Below, one piece after another: positions 1-7,049 of a stretch of 22,676 nucleotides of DNA (its first letter is position 1; every line of letters starts with the position of its first letter). This DNA comes from an uncultured Blautia sp. (GTDB taxonomy: Bacteria; Bacillota_A; Clostridia; Lachnospirales; Lachnospiraceae). The translations under genes were made by a program, and so were the position numbers. Below the pieces are notes generated by a model that did not search any database, had not been told where the DNA came from, and was given only the letters and a program-made list of their open reading frames with translations. The stretch spans positions 1-22,676 of the forward strand of contig CAJLTE010000049.1 of the NCBI GenBank assembly GCA_905209435.1. The letters run 5' to 3'.

Positions 1-31
1 TTTTCTTATTCTATTACCCAAACGAACCGTT

Positions 32-163
32 CTATATTGTTACTTCCATATGTACTGTACTCTTACTGATCCCAAATTTCTTTGCCGCCTGACGTACCGT
101 CGCCTTTGTTTCAATAATATAATTTGCAATTTCCACTGCCCGCTCCTCGATATAATCTTTCAC
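32..163 (-). pseudogene. spoIIID: Truncated SpoIIID-like sporulation regulator
   Basis: The 43-residue product matches the N-terminal half of SpoIIID, the mother-cell DNA-binding regulator of sporulation. It opens with KDYIEERAVEIANYIIETK and carries the helix-turn-helix core VRQAAKKFGISKSTVH at residues 23-38. Intact SpoIIID is about 80-95 residues, so the C-terminal basic region is missing. A TAG stop follows VT where family members continue with ER. Skipping about 5 bases restores ER, but the following residues no longer look like SpoIIID before another stop. I chose the GTG at 163 because a perfect GGAGG (171-175) sits 7 bases upstream, and homology begins exactly there; a longer ATG start at 226 adds unrelated residues. 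A sigma-E-like promoter lies just upstream. It is probably a decayed paralogue, unless the short HTH is still used on its own. Confidence 0.7.
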
Positions 164-192
164 GGATAAGCCTCCGAAGACGCTGTTTTTAC

Positions 193-221
193 AGTGTATG
201 CACAGAAGTTTTCGGATATGT
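193..221 (-). promoter_or_regulatory. Sigma-E-like promoter for the spoIIID fragment
   Basis: On the minus strand, CATACACT (193-200) fits the mother-cell sigma-E -10 consensus CATACAnT. ACATATC (215-221) partly fits the -35 KMATATT, with a 14-base spacer, typical for sigma-E. The site is 30 bases upstream of the GTG start and fits the known sigma-E control of spoIIID. The -35 box has two mismatches. Confidence 0.5.
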
Positions 222-226
222 AGCAA

Positions 227-763
227 TTAATTTTTCCGTGTCAGTTCCTGATATTGGTCAAGAACAGCCATAATATTACTTGTAGCAATTTGATAAGATT
301 TTGCTACAAGCTTGTTAGCATTAACACTTAAAATCAACTTTTTTGCCTTAAAATTTGTTGCTTCTTTTTTCTTTTGTATATCATCCACCTGTTTTCCAAT
401 ATATACTTGTTCCACATCTTTACAAAACCAGATAAAGTCATACCCTTTATCATTGCAGTAACTTTTAGCCATTTCCAGAAATTTTGCATCATCTGGCTTT
501 GTATTATAATCATCACAGTCAAAACAATAAATTACTTTTGATCGATTATTTTTAGATCCTGCTTTATATTGAGAAACCAGTTTTCCTATTTCTTTTTCTT
601 TCTTACTGCTCTTATAGTTTCCTTTTCCATCCATATATACAACACTCAATTTAACCTGGGTTCGTTCATATGAATAGAAATGTTCTATCGTATCTTTAAT
701 GTATATCCAATCCGAATTGCATTTCTTATTTGTCTCAACGACAAAAATTAACTGGGTTCCCAT
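227..763 (-). CDS. Small TOPRIM/RloB-like protein paired with an ATPase
   Basis: This 178-residue protein has no family I can name with certainty. It starts with a hydrophobic strand (QLIFVVETNKK). Near residues 78-85 it has VIYCFDCDDYN, with acidic residues following a beta strand, then a predicted helix and a second strand ending YDFIWFCKDVEQVYIG. That order (glutamate after strand 1, DxDD after a later strand) is what TOPRIM-like nuclease effectors such as RloB show. The ATG overlaps the TAA of the upstream ATPase by one base (TAATG), and its ribosome binding site (GGGGG, 7 bases upstream) lies inside the ATPase coding end. The two genes are therefore translationally coupled. The likely role is the effector of a two-gene ATPase system. 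The nuclease assignment is an inference from motif order, with low to moderate confidence. Confidence 0.6.
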   Translation of the reverse strand: MGTQLIFVVETNKKCNSDWIYIKDTIEHFYSYERTQVKLSVVYMDGKGNYKSSKKEKEIGKLVSQYKAGSKNNRSKVIYCFDCDDYNTKPDDAKFLEMAKSYCNDKGYDFIWFCKDVEQVYIGKQVDDIQKKKEATNFKAKKLILSVNANKLVAKSYQIATSNIMAVLDQYQELTRKN

Positions 764-2139
764 TATTCATCCCCCTCATCTGAACCAAACACTCCTATAA
801 AGTCAATAGAATCTACATTAAATGGTGATCCTTCGATCATTCCATTTCTGTAAAGTTTAGATGGGGAATAATTTCCACTCTTCGTCCATGGATAAATTTT
901 ATGGTCTTCTGACAGAAAATCTATTGATTTTTTCCGTTGTTTCAAAACATCCATCGGTCCAACATTATGTGTAGTGAAGCAAAGCTGTCCCTCCCCGTAT
1001 TCCATCAAATATTCCAACAATGCACAAAGGTAAACATCATGAAGATTGGAATCAAACTCATCTATAAATACAATCCCGCCATGAACCATTTCTTTCAGAT
1101 ACATATACAACTTCATCAGCTTTTTTATACCAGTGCTTTCATATTCTGCATGAATTTTGTAAGACTCATAAACCATCACCAGATCACAAATCCAAAAATT
1201 ATGATTTTCTTTCCTGTCAATTTCAATCCCTCTCAAATCAGATTTAAAAATATGCAAAAAATCATATAACGCATTAATTGTCTTTTCAAATTTTCCATAT
1301 TCTTCCTCATATACCCAATTTTCAGAAACTGATATCTCTTCAAAACAATCATTATTCATTTCCAAAAAACTGATCATTAATGAATTAATTTCATCCTCAT
1401 TTTTTACTTTATCATGATAGATTTCCAGAGAATTACGAGTAACATATTCTCTATGATCATCTGATTGATCCAAATATACATATATCTTTTTTCCCAAAAT
1501 GTAAAGTGTACATATACTGACAAAAAGAAAGCCTTTTATTTCTTTAGATTGTTTTGCTGCCGGAATCAATATTTTCTCACTAAATAAAGCACTCATTGAA
1601 GCAGAAGATAACAAATTCATAGTCTTTTTTAAAATATCACGTGAAATTTTATCATGTTCTTCATTTTTATAAAAGATAATATCTTCTCCTTTGAATATCT
1701 CGAAAATAGTTTCCATAGGTTCTTTCCTGGATGTCGCTTTTCTGTAAGACAAACATTCATGAGAAATAATATATTTTCCCATATTATCTTTTGATAAAGT
1801 TACACTATATTTATAAATAAACAATCCGCTTCCTAATTTCGCCAAATATTCAGTTTCTATAAACAATTCATTTGTTTTCTTGTTTATAATTTCATCCAGA
1901 TTTTTCTGAACAATAGGATTATTTAAGTAGCCAGAATTCGTGATCAGATTTTTTAATATTTCAACAGAAGTTATAATACCCGACTTACCGGAACCATTCA
2001 TACCATAAATTCCCTTAATATTATATTTCTGTGTATCAAGTTCCTTTGAAATAGTTTTCTTGTAAAAAGATAATGACACAAGCTGATCTAATGTCTTTAC
2101 TCCCTTAACCGAATAATTAAGCAAATAGATATCCTTCAT
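763..2139 (-). CDS. ABC/SMC-type AAA ATPase, candidate defence sensor
   Basis: This is a 458-residue ATPase of the AAA_15/AAA_21 (overcoming-lysogenization/RloA-like) type. Walker A is GMNGSGKS at residues 46-53, after a short N-terminal beta region. A long insert of mixed helices follows. Walker B, IVFIDEFD, is at about 356-363, and an H-loop-like TTHN at about 389-392. The C-terminus ends with a conserved-looking SPFNVDSIDFIGVFG. Such ATPases normally act with a nuclease partner, as in PARIS, Septu and some retron systems; here the partner is the overlapping downstream gene. I chose the ATG at 2139 because GGAGG (2149-2153) lies 9 bases upstream; an upstream in-frame ATG at 2295 would run into the neighbouring IS remnant. 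AT-rich composition and the adjoining IS remnant suggest horizontal transfer. It is intact by length. Confidence 0.75.
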   Translation of the reverse strand: MKDIYLLNYSVKGVKTLDQLVSLSFYKKTISKELDTQKYNIKGIYGMNGSGKSGIITSVEILKNLITNSGYLNNPIVQKNLDEIINKKTNELFIETEYLAKLGSGLFIYKYSVTLSKDNMGKYIISHECLSYRKATSRKEPMETIFEIFKGEDIIFYKNEEHDKISRDILKKTMNLLSSASMSALFSEKILIPAAKQSKEIKGFLFVSICTLYILGKKIYVYLDQSDDHREYVTRNSLEIYHDKVKNEDEINSLMISFLEMNNDCFEEISVSENWVYEEEYGKFEKTINALYDFLHIFKSDLRGIEIDRKENHNFWICDLVMVYESYKIHAEYESTGIKKLMKLYMYLKEMVHGGIVFIDEFDSNLHDVYLCALLEYLMEYGEGQLCFTTHNVGPMDVLKQRKKSIDFLSEDHKIYPWTKSGNYSPSKLYRNGMIEGSPFNVDSIDFIGVFGSDEGDE

Positions 2140-2192
2140 TCCTGTATACCTCCTGTTCATATTCTTAATATACCCCATTTTATATAAAAAAT

Positions 2193-2209
2193 AAATACAA
2201 ATTGTATTT
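2193..2209. promoter_or_regulatory. 17-base palindrome upstream of the ATPase gene
   Basis: AAATACAA-A-TTGTATTT is a perfect 8+1+8 palindrome, 54 bases upstream of the ATPase start and 17 bases before the IS orfA start. It could be an operator for the ATPase operon or part of the old IS end. No regulator gene is adjacent. Confidence 0.4.
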
Positions 2210-2225
2210 TTTATTCCATTTTTTA

Positions 2226-2801
2226 TGACTAAATATTCTTTTGAATTCAAGAAAAAAATTGTTTTAGCATACTTGAACAAAGAAGGTGGGTACAAATATC
2301 ATTCTAAAACATACGGCGTTTCTGGTAAAACAAGTATTGAAAAATGGGTTCATAATTATTAAACTTTTGGAGATGAAGGTTTATTGCGCTCCCGCAAAAA
2401 TGAATATATTCTTTCGAAAAAAGCTTTCTGTTGTAGAATTATATTTATCAAGTGAAATCTCATATCAAGATTTAGCTCTGCAAGAAGGAATTACTAACCC
2501 ATGTATGATTACGAGCTGGGTTAATCGCTTTCGAGCAGCTGGTTCTGATGCGTTGAGACCACATAAGAAAGGCCGAAAGAAAACATTGGGTAAATCAGGT
2601 AAGAATCCGAAAATAGCACCATTAGAAGAGCTTTCCGTTGACACAAGTGCAGAGCATGTAAAAGAACTGGAAGATGAACTTCTGAAGTTAAGAATAGAGA
2701 ATGCACTTTTAAAAGAACTGAGGAGACTGCGTTTAAAGGACCAAGCAAAAATGAGAGAACGGCAAGAATCATCATCAGTCTCCGAAGACAATTCAAATTA
2801 A
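2226..2801 (+). pseudogene. IS150-like transposase orfA, broken
   Basis: The frame from ATG 2226 begins MTKYSFEFKKKIVLAYL and shows the first HTH (KYHSKTYGVSGKTSIEKWV), then hits a TAA after HNY at about 2359. The same frame continues as TFGDEGLLRSRKNE, which is the expected orfA sequence, so the stop is a point nonsense change. A second lesion, a one-base-type frameshift near 2400-2420, moves the reading into another frame for the second HTH (YQDLALQEGI, SWVNRFRAAG) and the coiled-coil end rich in E, L and K. In IS150 elements orfA supplies DNA binding and is joined to orfB by programmed frameshifting. Neither a full orfA nor a fusion can be made here. Confidence 0.8.
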
Positions 2802-3275
2802 AAGAACTTCTCTCATATACCGGAATGCCAAAATCCACATATATGTACTGGCAAAAGCGTTTTGATAGAGAAAATCCAGATCGGAAAATTGAGGAAAAAA
2901 CACTTCAAATACGTAAAGAACATAATGGATGCTTTAGATAATGCACTTGAGATCATTGCAGACTGCCCGTACAGAAAAACTTTTCATTCTGATCAAGGAT
3001 GGTCTTACCAGATGAAAGCATACTCTCATAGACTAAAAGAAGAATGCATATTTCAAAGTATGTCACAAAAGGGAAACTGCCTGGATAATTCTGTAATGGA
3101 AAACTTTTTTGGACTACTCAATCAAGAAATTTACTATGGTGTCGTTTACTATAGCTACGAGGAATTAAAATCTGAGATAGAACATTTTACAAAATACTAC
3201 AATGAGAAACGAATAAATGAGAAGTTAGGATGGATGAGCCCCGTTCAATACAGGATCCATCTTCTAGCTGCATAA
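2755..3275 (+). pseudogene. IS150-like transposase orfB with internal deletion
   Basis: The 5' part encodes RIIISLRRQFKLKELLSYTG and GMPKSTYMYWQKRF, as in the N-terminus of IS150 OrfB, up to EHNGCF at about 2935, then a stop. From about 2922, in a different frame, the C-terminal part resumes: LDNALEIIADCPY, HSDQGWSYQ (second catalytic Asp), GNCLDNSVMENFF (catalytic Glu) and the conserved end WMSPVQYRIHLLAA. About 100-110 residues between these parts, including the first catalytic Asp region, are absent. The two pieces share GGATGCTTT/ATGCTTTAGA at the join, which suggests deletion at a short repeat. The product would be inactive. Confidence 0.8.
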
Positions 3276-3282
3276 AGAAAAA

Positions 3283-3304
3283 CGAGACGGCCAAAGTCGT
3301 CTCG
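3283..3304. repeat. Stem-loop at the IS right end
   Basis: CGAGACG (3283-3289) and CGTCTCG (3298-3304) form a perfect 7-bp stem with an 8-base loop, 7 bases after the orfB stop and preceded by an A run. On the minus strand it is followed by TTTTTCTTT, so it could stop transcription entering from the sstT side. Confidence 0.5.
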
Positions 3305-3366
3305 CAAAAGTCTAACTTTAAACGGCCGCCCTCACCGGACGACCGTCGTATGGGATTTCCCATTTC

Positions 3367-4593
3367 TTATTTAAATTTAATCTCTTTTCCTTCCAGTCTC
3401 CACTGTCTGAATTCTGCGGATGCAGATAACAGAAGGTCTGAGGAGGAGTTCAGGGCTGTTTCTACAGAATCCTGAATTACGCCGATAATGAACCCTACAG
3501 CAACAACCTGCATGGAAATGTCATCGGAAATTCCGAACAGGGAGCATGCCATTGGGATCAGAAGAAGTGATCCGCCGGCTACACCGGAAGCACCGCATGC
3601 TGACAGCGCAGCAAGGAGACTCAGAATGATGGCTGTCGGAATATCTACATGGATACCAAGTGTAAATGCAGTTGCCATTGTCATAACTGTAATAGTAATG
3701 GCTGCACCGTCCATGTTAATAGTAGCACCAAGCGGAATGGTTACAGAATAAGTATCTCTGTCTAATCCCATCTCTTCGCAGACTTTCATATTTACCGGAA
3801 TGTTCGCTGCGGAACTTCTTGTAAAGAATGCTGTCAGCGCACTTCTCTTCAGGCAGTGGAAGATCAATGGATAAGGATTCTGGCGGATACACCAGTAAAC
3901 CAGAAGTGGGTTTGTTACGAAATAGATGAAAAGCATACATCCTACAAGAAGGACAAGCAATTTTCCATATGTTGTAAAAATCTCCAGACCATTGGTTGAT
4001 ACTGTATTAAATACCAAGCCAAAGATTCCTACAGGTGCAAGGTTAATGATCCATGTTACTACCATAGAAATTCCGTCTGCAACATCAGCCAGAACTTTTT
4101 TAGTCATCTTATCTGCTACACGGAATGCAAGTCCCAGCAGGATTGCCCACATCAGGATTCCTACATAGTTTGCATTTACCAACGATGATACCGGATTTGC
4201 AACTACATTCAGAAGCAGATTATTTAATACTTCTGCAATACCCTGCGGTGCACTTGTATCTGTTGCTGCTGTAGCAAGTGTCAGCTTTACAGGAAATGCC
4301 ATACTTGCAAATACTGCGATCACTGCTGCCAGTACTGTACTGAACATATACAGAATGATAACCGTCTTAATAACACCGCCATGAGATTTTCCTGCATTGC
4401 ACAGAGAACTGATAACAAGGAAAAATACCAGTAACGGCGCAATAGCCTTTAATGCACTTACAAAGACATCACCCAGGATTGTAATACCTGTTGCCTGCGG
4501 TACAGCGATTCCAAGAATCGCACCCAGGATCAGGCCCACCAGAATCCTCTTTACCAGAGCGATCTCTGTCCATTTGTCCCATAATTTCTTCAT
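3367..4593 (-). CDS. sstT: Serine/threonine:sodium symporter SstT
   Basis: The 408-residue protein matches SstT (E. coli 414 aa), a dicarboxylate/amino acid:cation symporter (DAACS) that imports L-serine and L-threonine with sodium at the inner membrane. It starts KLWDKWTEIALVKRILVGL and has about eight hydrophobic segments, a serine-rich reentrant loop (AFFTRSSAANIPVN), the cation-binding motif GATINMDGAAITI, and a second hairpin near SACGASGVAGGSLLLIP. The ATG at 4593 was chosen because GAGG (4603-4606) lies 9 bases upstream and the family start is exactly MKKLW; a longer in-frame extension to 4695 would include the promoter. It is a single-gene unit with its own promoter at 4642-4670, separated from the upstream sugar operon by a terminator. 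Confidence 0.93.
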   Translation of the reverse strand: MKKLWDKWTEIALVKRILVGLILGAILGIAVPQATGITILGDVFVSALKAIAPLLVFFLVISSLCNAGKSHGGVIKTVIILYMFSTVLAAVIAVFASMAFPVKLTLATAATDTSAPQGIAEVLNNLLLNVVANPVSSLVNANYVGILMWAILLGLAFRVADKMTKKVLADVADGISMVVTWIINLAPVGIFGLVFNTVSTNGLEIFTTYGKLLVLLVGCMLFIYFVTNPLLVYWCIRQNPYPLIFHCLKRSALTAFFTRSSAANIPVNMKVCEEMGLDRDTYSVTIPLGATINMDGAAITITVMTMATAFTLGIHVDIPTAIILSLLAALSACGASGVAGGSLLLIPMACSLFGISDDISMQVVAVGFIIGVIQDSVETALNSSSDLLLSASAEFRQWRLEGKEIKFK

Positions 4594-4641
4594 TTCTTTG
4601 TTCCTCTTTCCCTTTAGTTTGGTAAAACACTGATACGTTAC

Positions 4642-4670
4642 ATTATAAAGGAAAACACAGAAATATGCAA
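4642..4670 (-). promoter_or_regulatory. Sigma-A promoter of sstT
   Basis: On the minus strand TTGCAT (4665-4670), a 17-base spacer and a perfect TATAAT (4642-4647) lie about 50 bases upstream of the sstT start. Confidence 0.75.
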
Positions 4671-4693
4671 GAAAAGCGCAAAAAAAGATACAC

Positions 4694-4740
4694 AAAAAAG
4701 TTCCCTGTCTGCTACGTTATACAGATCAAACAGGGAACTT
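4694..4740 (-). terminator. Terminator of the polyol operon
   Basis: An 11-bp perfect stem (4698-4708 with 4730-4740, AAGTTCCCTGT and its complement) is followed on the minus strand by a T run (4694-4699). It lies 40 bases after the dehydrogenase stop and closes the ABC transporter/dehydrogenase unit before the sstT promoter. A T run on the plus side is weaker. Confidence 0.85.
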
Positions 4741-4780
4741 TATTTTGCATTACTGAATCGTAAGGATTTTCTGATTACTA

Positions 4781-5836
4781 TTATTTAATTTTGATAACAG
4801 CTTTTACAAGGTCTGTCTTGTTGTTTACAGCCTCATCATAAGCATCTTTAATATGATCCAGATCAAATTCATGAGTTACGATGCTCTTAACATTGATAGC
4901 TCCGCTTGCAACCGCTGCGATTGCTTTTGGATAAATGTTTTTGTAACGGAATACAGATTTGATGGTAGCTTCTTTGTCCATGATCTGTGCGAAATTGTAT
5001 GTAATCTCCTCTTTGGAAGAAATACCAACTAATGTAATTGTTCCACCTCTTCTTACGATAAATGGAGTCTGAGCGATTGTTACAGGTGATCCTGCTGTCT
5101 CGAATACAACATCTGCTCCACGTCCGCCAGTGAGTTCTTTGATTTTCTCAAGAGCGTCTTCTTTTCCGCTGTTGATAACTGCTGTTGCGCCTAATTCCAT
5201 AGCTTTATCCAGACGGGCCTGTACAAGGTCAGCTACGATGATCTGTCCTGCGCCGTGAGCTTTGCATGCAAGTAATGTTACAAGACCGATGCATCCGGAT
5301 CCAAGGATAACAACTGTATCGCCAGTTCCAACTGCACCCTGTTCTGCTGCATAGAAACCTACAGATAATGGCTCGATCAGTGCACCTTCTTTAGTGGATA
5401 CATTGTCAGGAAGTTTAAAGCACATATCTTCAGGGAAAGCGATAAACTCTTCGTTGCAGCCCTGAACAGGAGGTGTTGCAAGGAATACAACATCCGGGCA
5501 GAGATTGTAATGACCGGATTTACAGAATTCGCATTTACCACAGGTAATTCCTGGTTCCAGAGCAACTCTGTCACCTACTTTAAGATTCTCTACATCTTTG
5601 CCAACTTCTACGATAGTACCTGCGCACTCATGTCCAAGCATGAAGTCCTGAGACAGGTCTACTTTATATGCTCCGCAGTTTCCATTGTGATAGTAATGTA
5701 CGTCGGAACCACAGATTCCTACATATTCCAGAGATACAAGAACTTCTTTGTCTTTTACCTCCGGAACTGGAACTTCTTTGATCACCATATTGTCAGTGCC
5801 TCTCATAACTGCACTTTTCTGTAACATTTTTTTCAT
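4781..5836 (-). CDS. Zinc-dependent polyol (sorbitol/xylitol-type) dehydrogenase
   Basis: This 351-residue medium-chain dehydrogenase resembles L-iditol (sorbitol) and xylitol dehydrogenases, which oxidise a sugar alcohol to the ketose with NAD in the cytoplasm. The catalytic zinc ligands are Cys42 (GICGSDVH), His69 and Glu70 (GHECAG), with Glu155 (LIEPLSVG). The structural zinc cysteines are 99, 102, 105 and 113. The Rossmann motif GSGCIG is at 179-184 and the following VADL suggests NAD over NADP. A GGGG ribosome binding site lies about 9 bases before the ATG. It is the last gene of the ABC transporter operon, 104 bases after the binding-protein gene and separated from it by a stable hairpin. 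The context suggests it acts on the imported sugar alcohol; the exact substrate cannot be read from sequence. Confidence 0.9.
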   Translation of the reverse strand: MKKMLQKSAVMRGTDNMVIKEVPVPEVKDKEVLVSLEYVGICGSDVHYYHNGNCGAYKVDLSQDFMLGHECAGTIVEVGKDVENLKVGDRVALEPGITCGKCEFCKSGHYNLCPDVVFLATPPVQGCNEEFIAFPEDMCFKLPDNVSTKEGALIEPLSVGFYAAEQGAVGTGDTVVILGSGCIGLVTLLACKAHGAGQIIVADLVQARLDKAMELGATAVINSGKEDALEKIKELTGGRGADVVFETAGSPVTIAQTPFIVRRGGTITLVGISSKEEITYNFAQIMDKEATIKSVFRYKNIYPKAIAAVASGAINVKSIVTHEFDLDHIKDAYDEAVNNKTDLVKAVIKIK

Positions 5837-5897
5837 GATATGTTTCCCCTTTCTGTTTGCTGCATTCTGTCTGAAATAACCGGATAGTCAACCACAG

Positions 5898-5928
5898 ATT
5901 GCCCGGTATGAATTTCACACCGGGCAAT
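5898..5928. repeat. Intercistronic stem-loop between binding protein and dehydrogenase
   Basis: ATTGCCCGGT (5898-5907) pairs perfectly with ACCGGGCAAT (5919-5928) around an 11-base loop. No T run follows on the coding strand, so it is more likely an mRNA-stabilising or partial attenuation element, as commonly seen after ABC binding-protein genes, than a full terminator. Confidence 0.7.
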
Positions 5929-5940
5929 GCTGATTCCTTC

Positions 5941-6987
5941 TTATTCCTCGGCTGCTTTTACGTCGTCTTCTGTAAGTTCGCCGTTGTCAATATAAATCTG
6001 GATATAATCATCTACGTTATCTGCATTGATTTCCGGAGCATCTACATAGTCGTTTACGTCTGTTACTTCCATTTCACCATTAACGATCTTTTCTGCATAT
6101 TCCATGTTCTTTTCAGCAAGGTCTGCTGCAGACTGTAATGCTGTTGAGGTCAGAAGGCCTTCTTTGATCAGCAGGCATCCCTGAGCTGTTCCGTCAACAC
6201 CATATGCAAGGAAGTTTGGTGTTCCGTCTTCGTTGAAATAATCTTTGTTTTCTCTGATTGCTTCGATCGCACCAGCTGCCATGTTATCATTCATGGAAAT
6301 GATAGCGTCGATATGTGTTCCTGCCTGTACCCAGGATTCCATCAGTGTAAGTGCTTCATCACTGTTCCAGTTTGCAAAATCTTCATAAAGAATTTTTACA
6401 TCAGAACGTTTGTCAAAGAAGTACTGATCCCATGCTTCACGTCTCTTATCAGCGTGATAGTTTCCGGATGGTCCTTTTAATACAACAACGTTTGCATTTT
6501 CAGGAATTTCATCTACAGCTCTTTCAGCGCTGACTTTTGCCTGCTCGATCGGGTCTGCATCGACTGTACCTGTTCCGGCCATAACTGATGTGTCATCTCC
6601 ACCGTCAAGGTCATTCTGATGTGTTGTCGGGTTTGTTGTAACAACAGGGATACCTGCATCTATAAGCTGCTGAACATATGGAGCCTGTGCACCATTGTTG
6701 TTGGACTGTACGATAACGAGATCATACTGTTTTGTGATACAATCTTCAAGAAGACCGTTCTCTTTATTATCATCACCTTCACCGCTTACACATGTAAGGT
6801 CAATATCATCATAGTTCTCTGCCTGTTTTTTCATTTCAGTTGTCAGCCATGCAGCGAATGTATCAGCACTGGCACGTGCTACGAAGCACACTCTCTTTGC
6901 GTCAGCTGCGCTTACACTTGTTGCGGAAACCATAGATGCTGCCATAACACCTGCTAATAATAATGCTCCAACTTTTTTTGCTTTCAT
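5941..6987 (-). CDS. Sugar ABC transporter substrate-binding protein
   Basis: This 348-residue protein belongs to the ribose/galactose-type periplasmic-binding-protein family (Peripla_BP_4). It captures a sugar outside the membrane and delivers it to the permease encoded next. A signal peptide is clear (MKAKK, hydrophobic LLLAGVMAASMVSA, cleavage near SVSA-AD at about residue 27). Core segments follow family order: KRVCFVARASADTFAAWLTTE, the VIVQSNNNGA strand, IPVVTTNPTT, VVVLKGPSGNYHADKR in the middle, and ISMNDNMAAGAIEAI. There is no lipobox cysteine at the signal cleavage site, unlike most Gram-positive binding proteins. The start has GGAGG 9 bases upstream. The ligand is probably a pentose or polyol, given the dehydrogenase that follows. 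Confidence 0.9.
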   Translation of the reverse strand: MKAKKVGALLLAGVMAASMVSATSVSAADAKRVCFVARASADTFAAWLTTEMKKQAENYDDIDLTCVSGEGDDNKENGLLEDCITKQYDLVIVQSNNNGAQAPYVQQLIDAGIPVVTTNPTTHQNDLDGGDDTSVMAGTGTVDADPIEQAKVSAERAVDEIPENANVVVLKGPSGNYHADKRREAWDQYFFDKRSDVKILYEDFANWNSDEALTLMESWVQAGTHIDAIISMNDNMAAGAIEAIRENKDYFNEDGTPNFLAYGVDGTAQGCLLIKEGLLTSTALQSAADLAEKNMEYAEKIVNGEMEVTDVNDYVDAPEINADNVDDYIQIYIDNGELTEDDVKAAEE

Positions 6988-7049
6988 AAAATTTTTCCTC
7001 CTTTTAATTTGGATAGTTTGGGATTTTATTTTGCATTGCTTTTTGTTTT

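Larger units (their letters stand above)
2226..3304 (+). mobile_element. Decayed IS3-family (IS150-like) element
   Basis: The stretch carries both transposase frames of an IS150-group element in order (orfA with two HTH segments and a leucine-zipper-like end, then orfB with the DDE core). OrfA has an in-frame stop and a frameshift, and orfB has an internal deletion, so the element cannot transpose on its own. A short hairpin and AGTCTAACTTT (3310-3320) follow orfB and may mark the right end. I could not find a matching inverted terminal repeat at the left end, so the boundaries are approximate and no target duplication can be given. Confidence 0.8.

Noticed and set aside
937..1269. 110-codon open frame antisense to the ATPase
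   Set aside because: It runs across a well-supported gene, has no ribosome binding site and no recognisable domains.
2140..2295. N-terminal extension of the ATPase to an ATG at 2295
   Set aside because: GGAGG at 2149-2153 with 9-base spacing marks ATG 2139; the extension enters the IS remnant and resembles no family.
4594..4695. N-terminal extension of SstT
   Set aside because: It would cross the sstT promoter and ribosome binding site; the family start is MKKLW at 4593.
5941..6987. Lipoprotein signal in the sugar-binding protein
   Set aside because: No lipobox pattern; the only nearby cysteine (RVCF) is past the cleavage site and lacks the required preceding residues.
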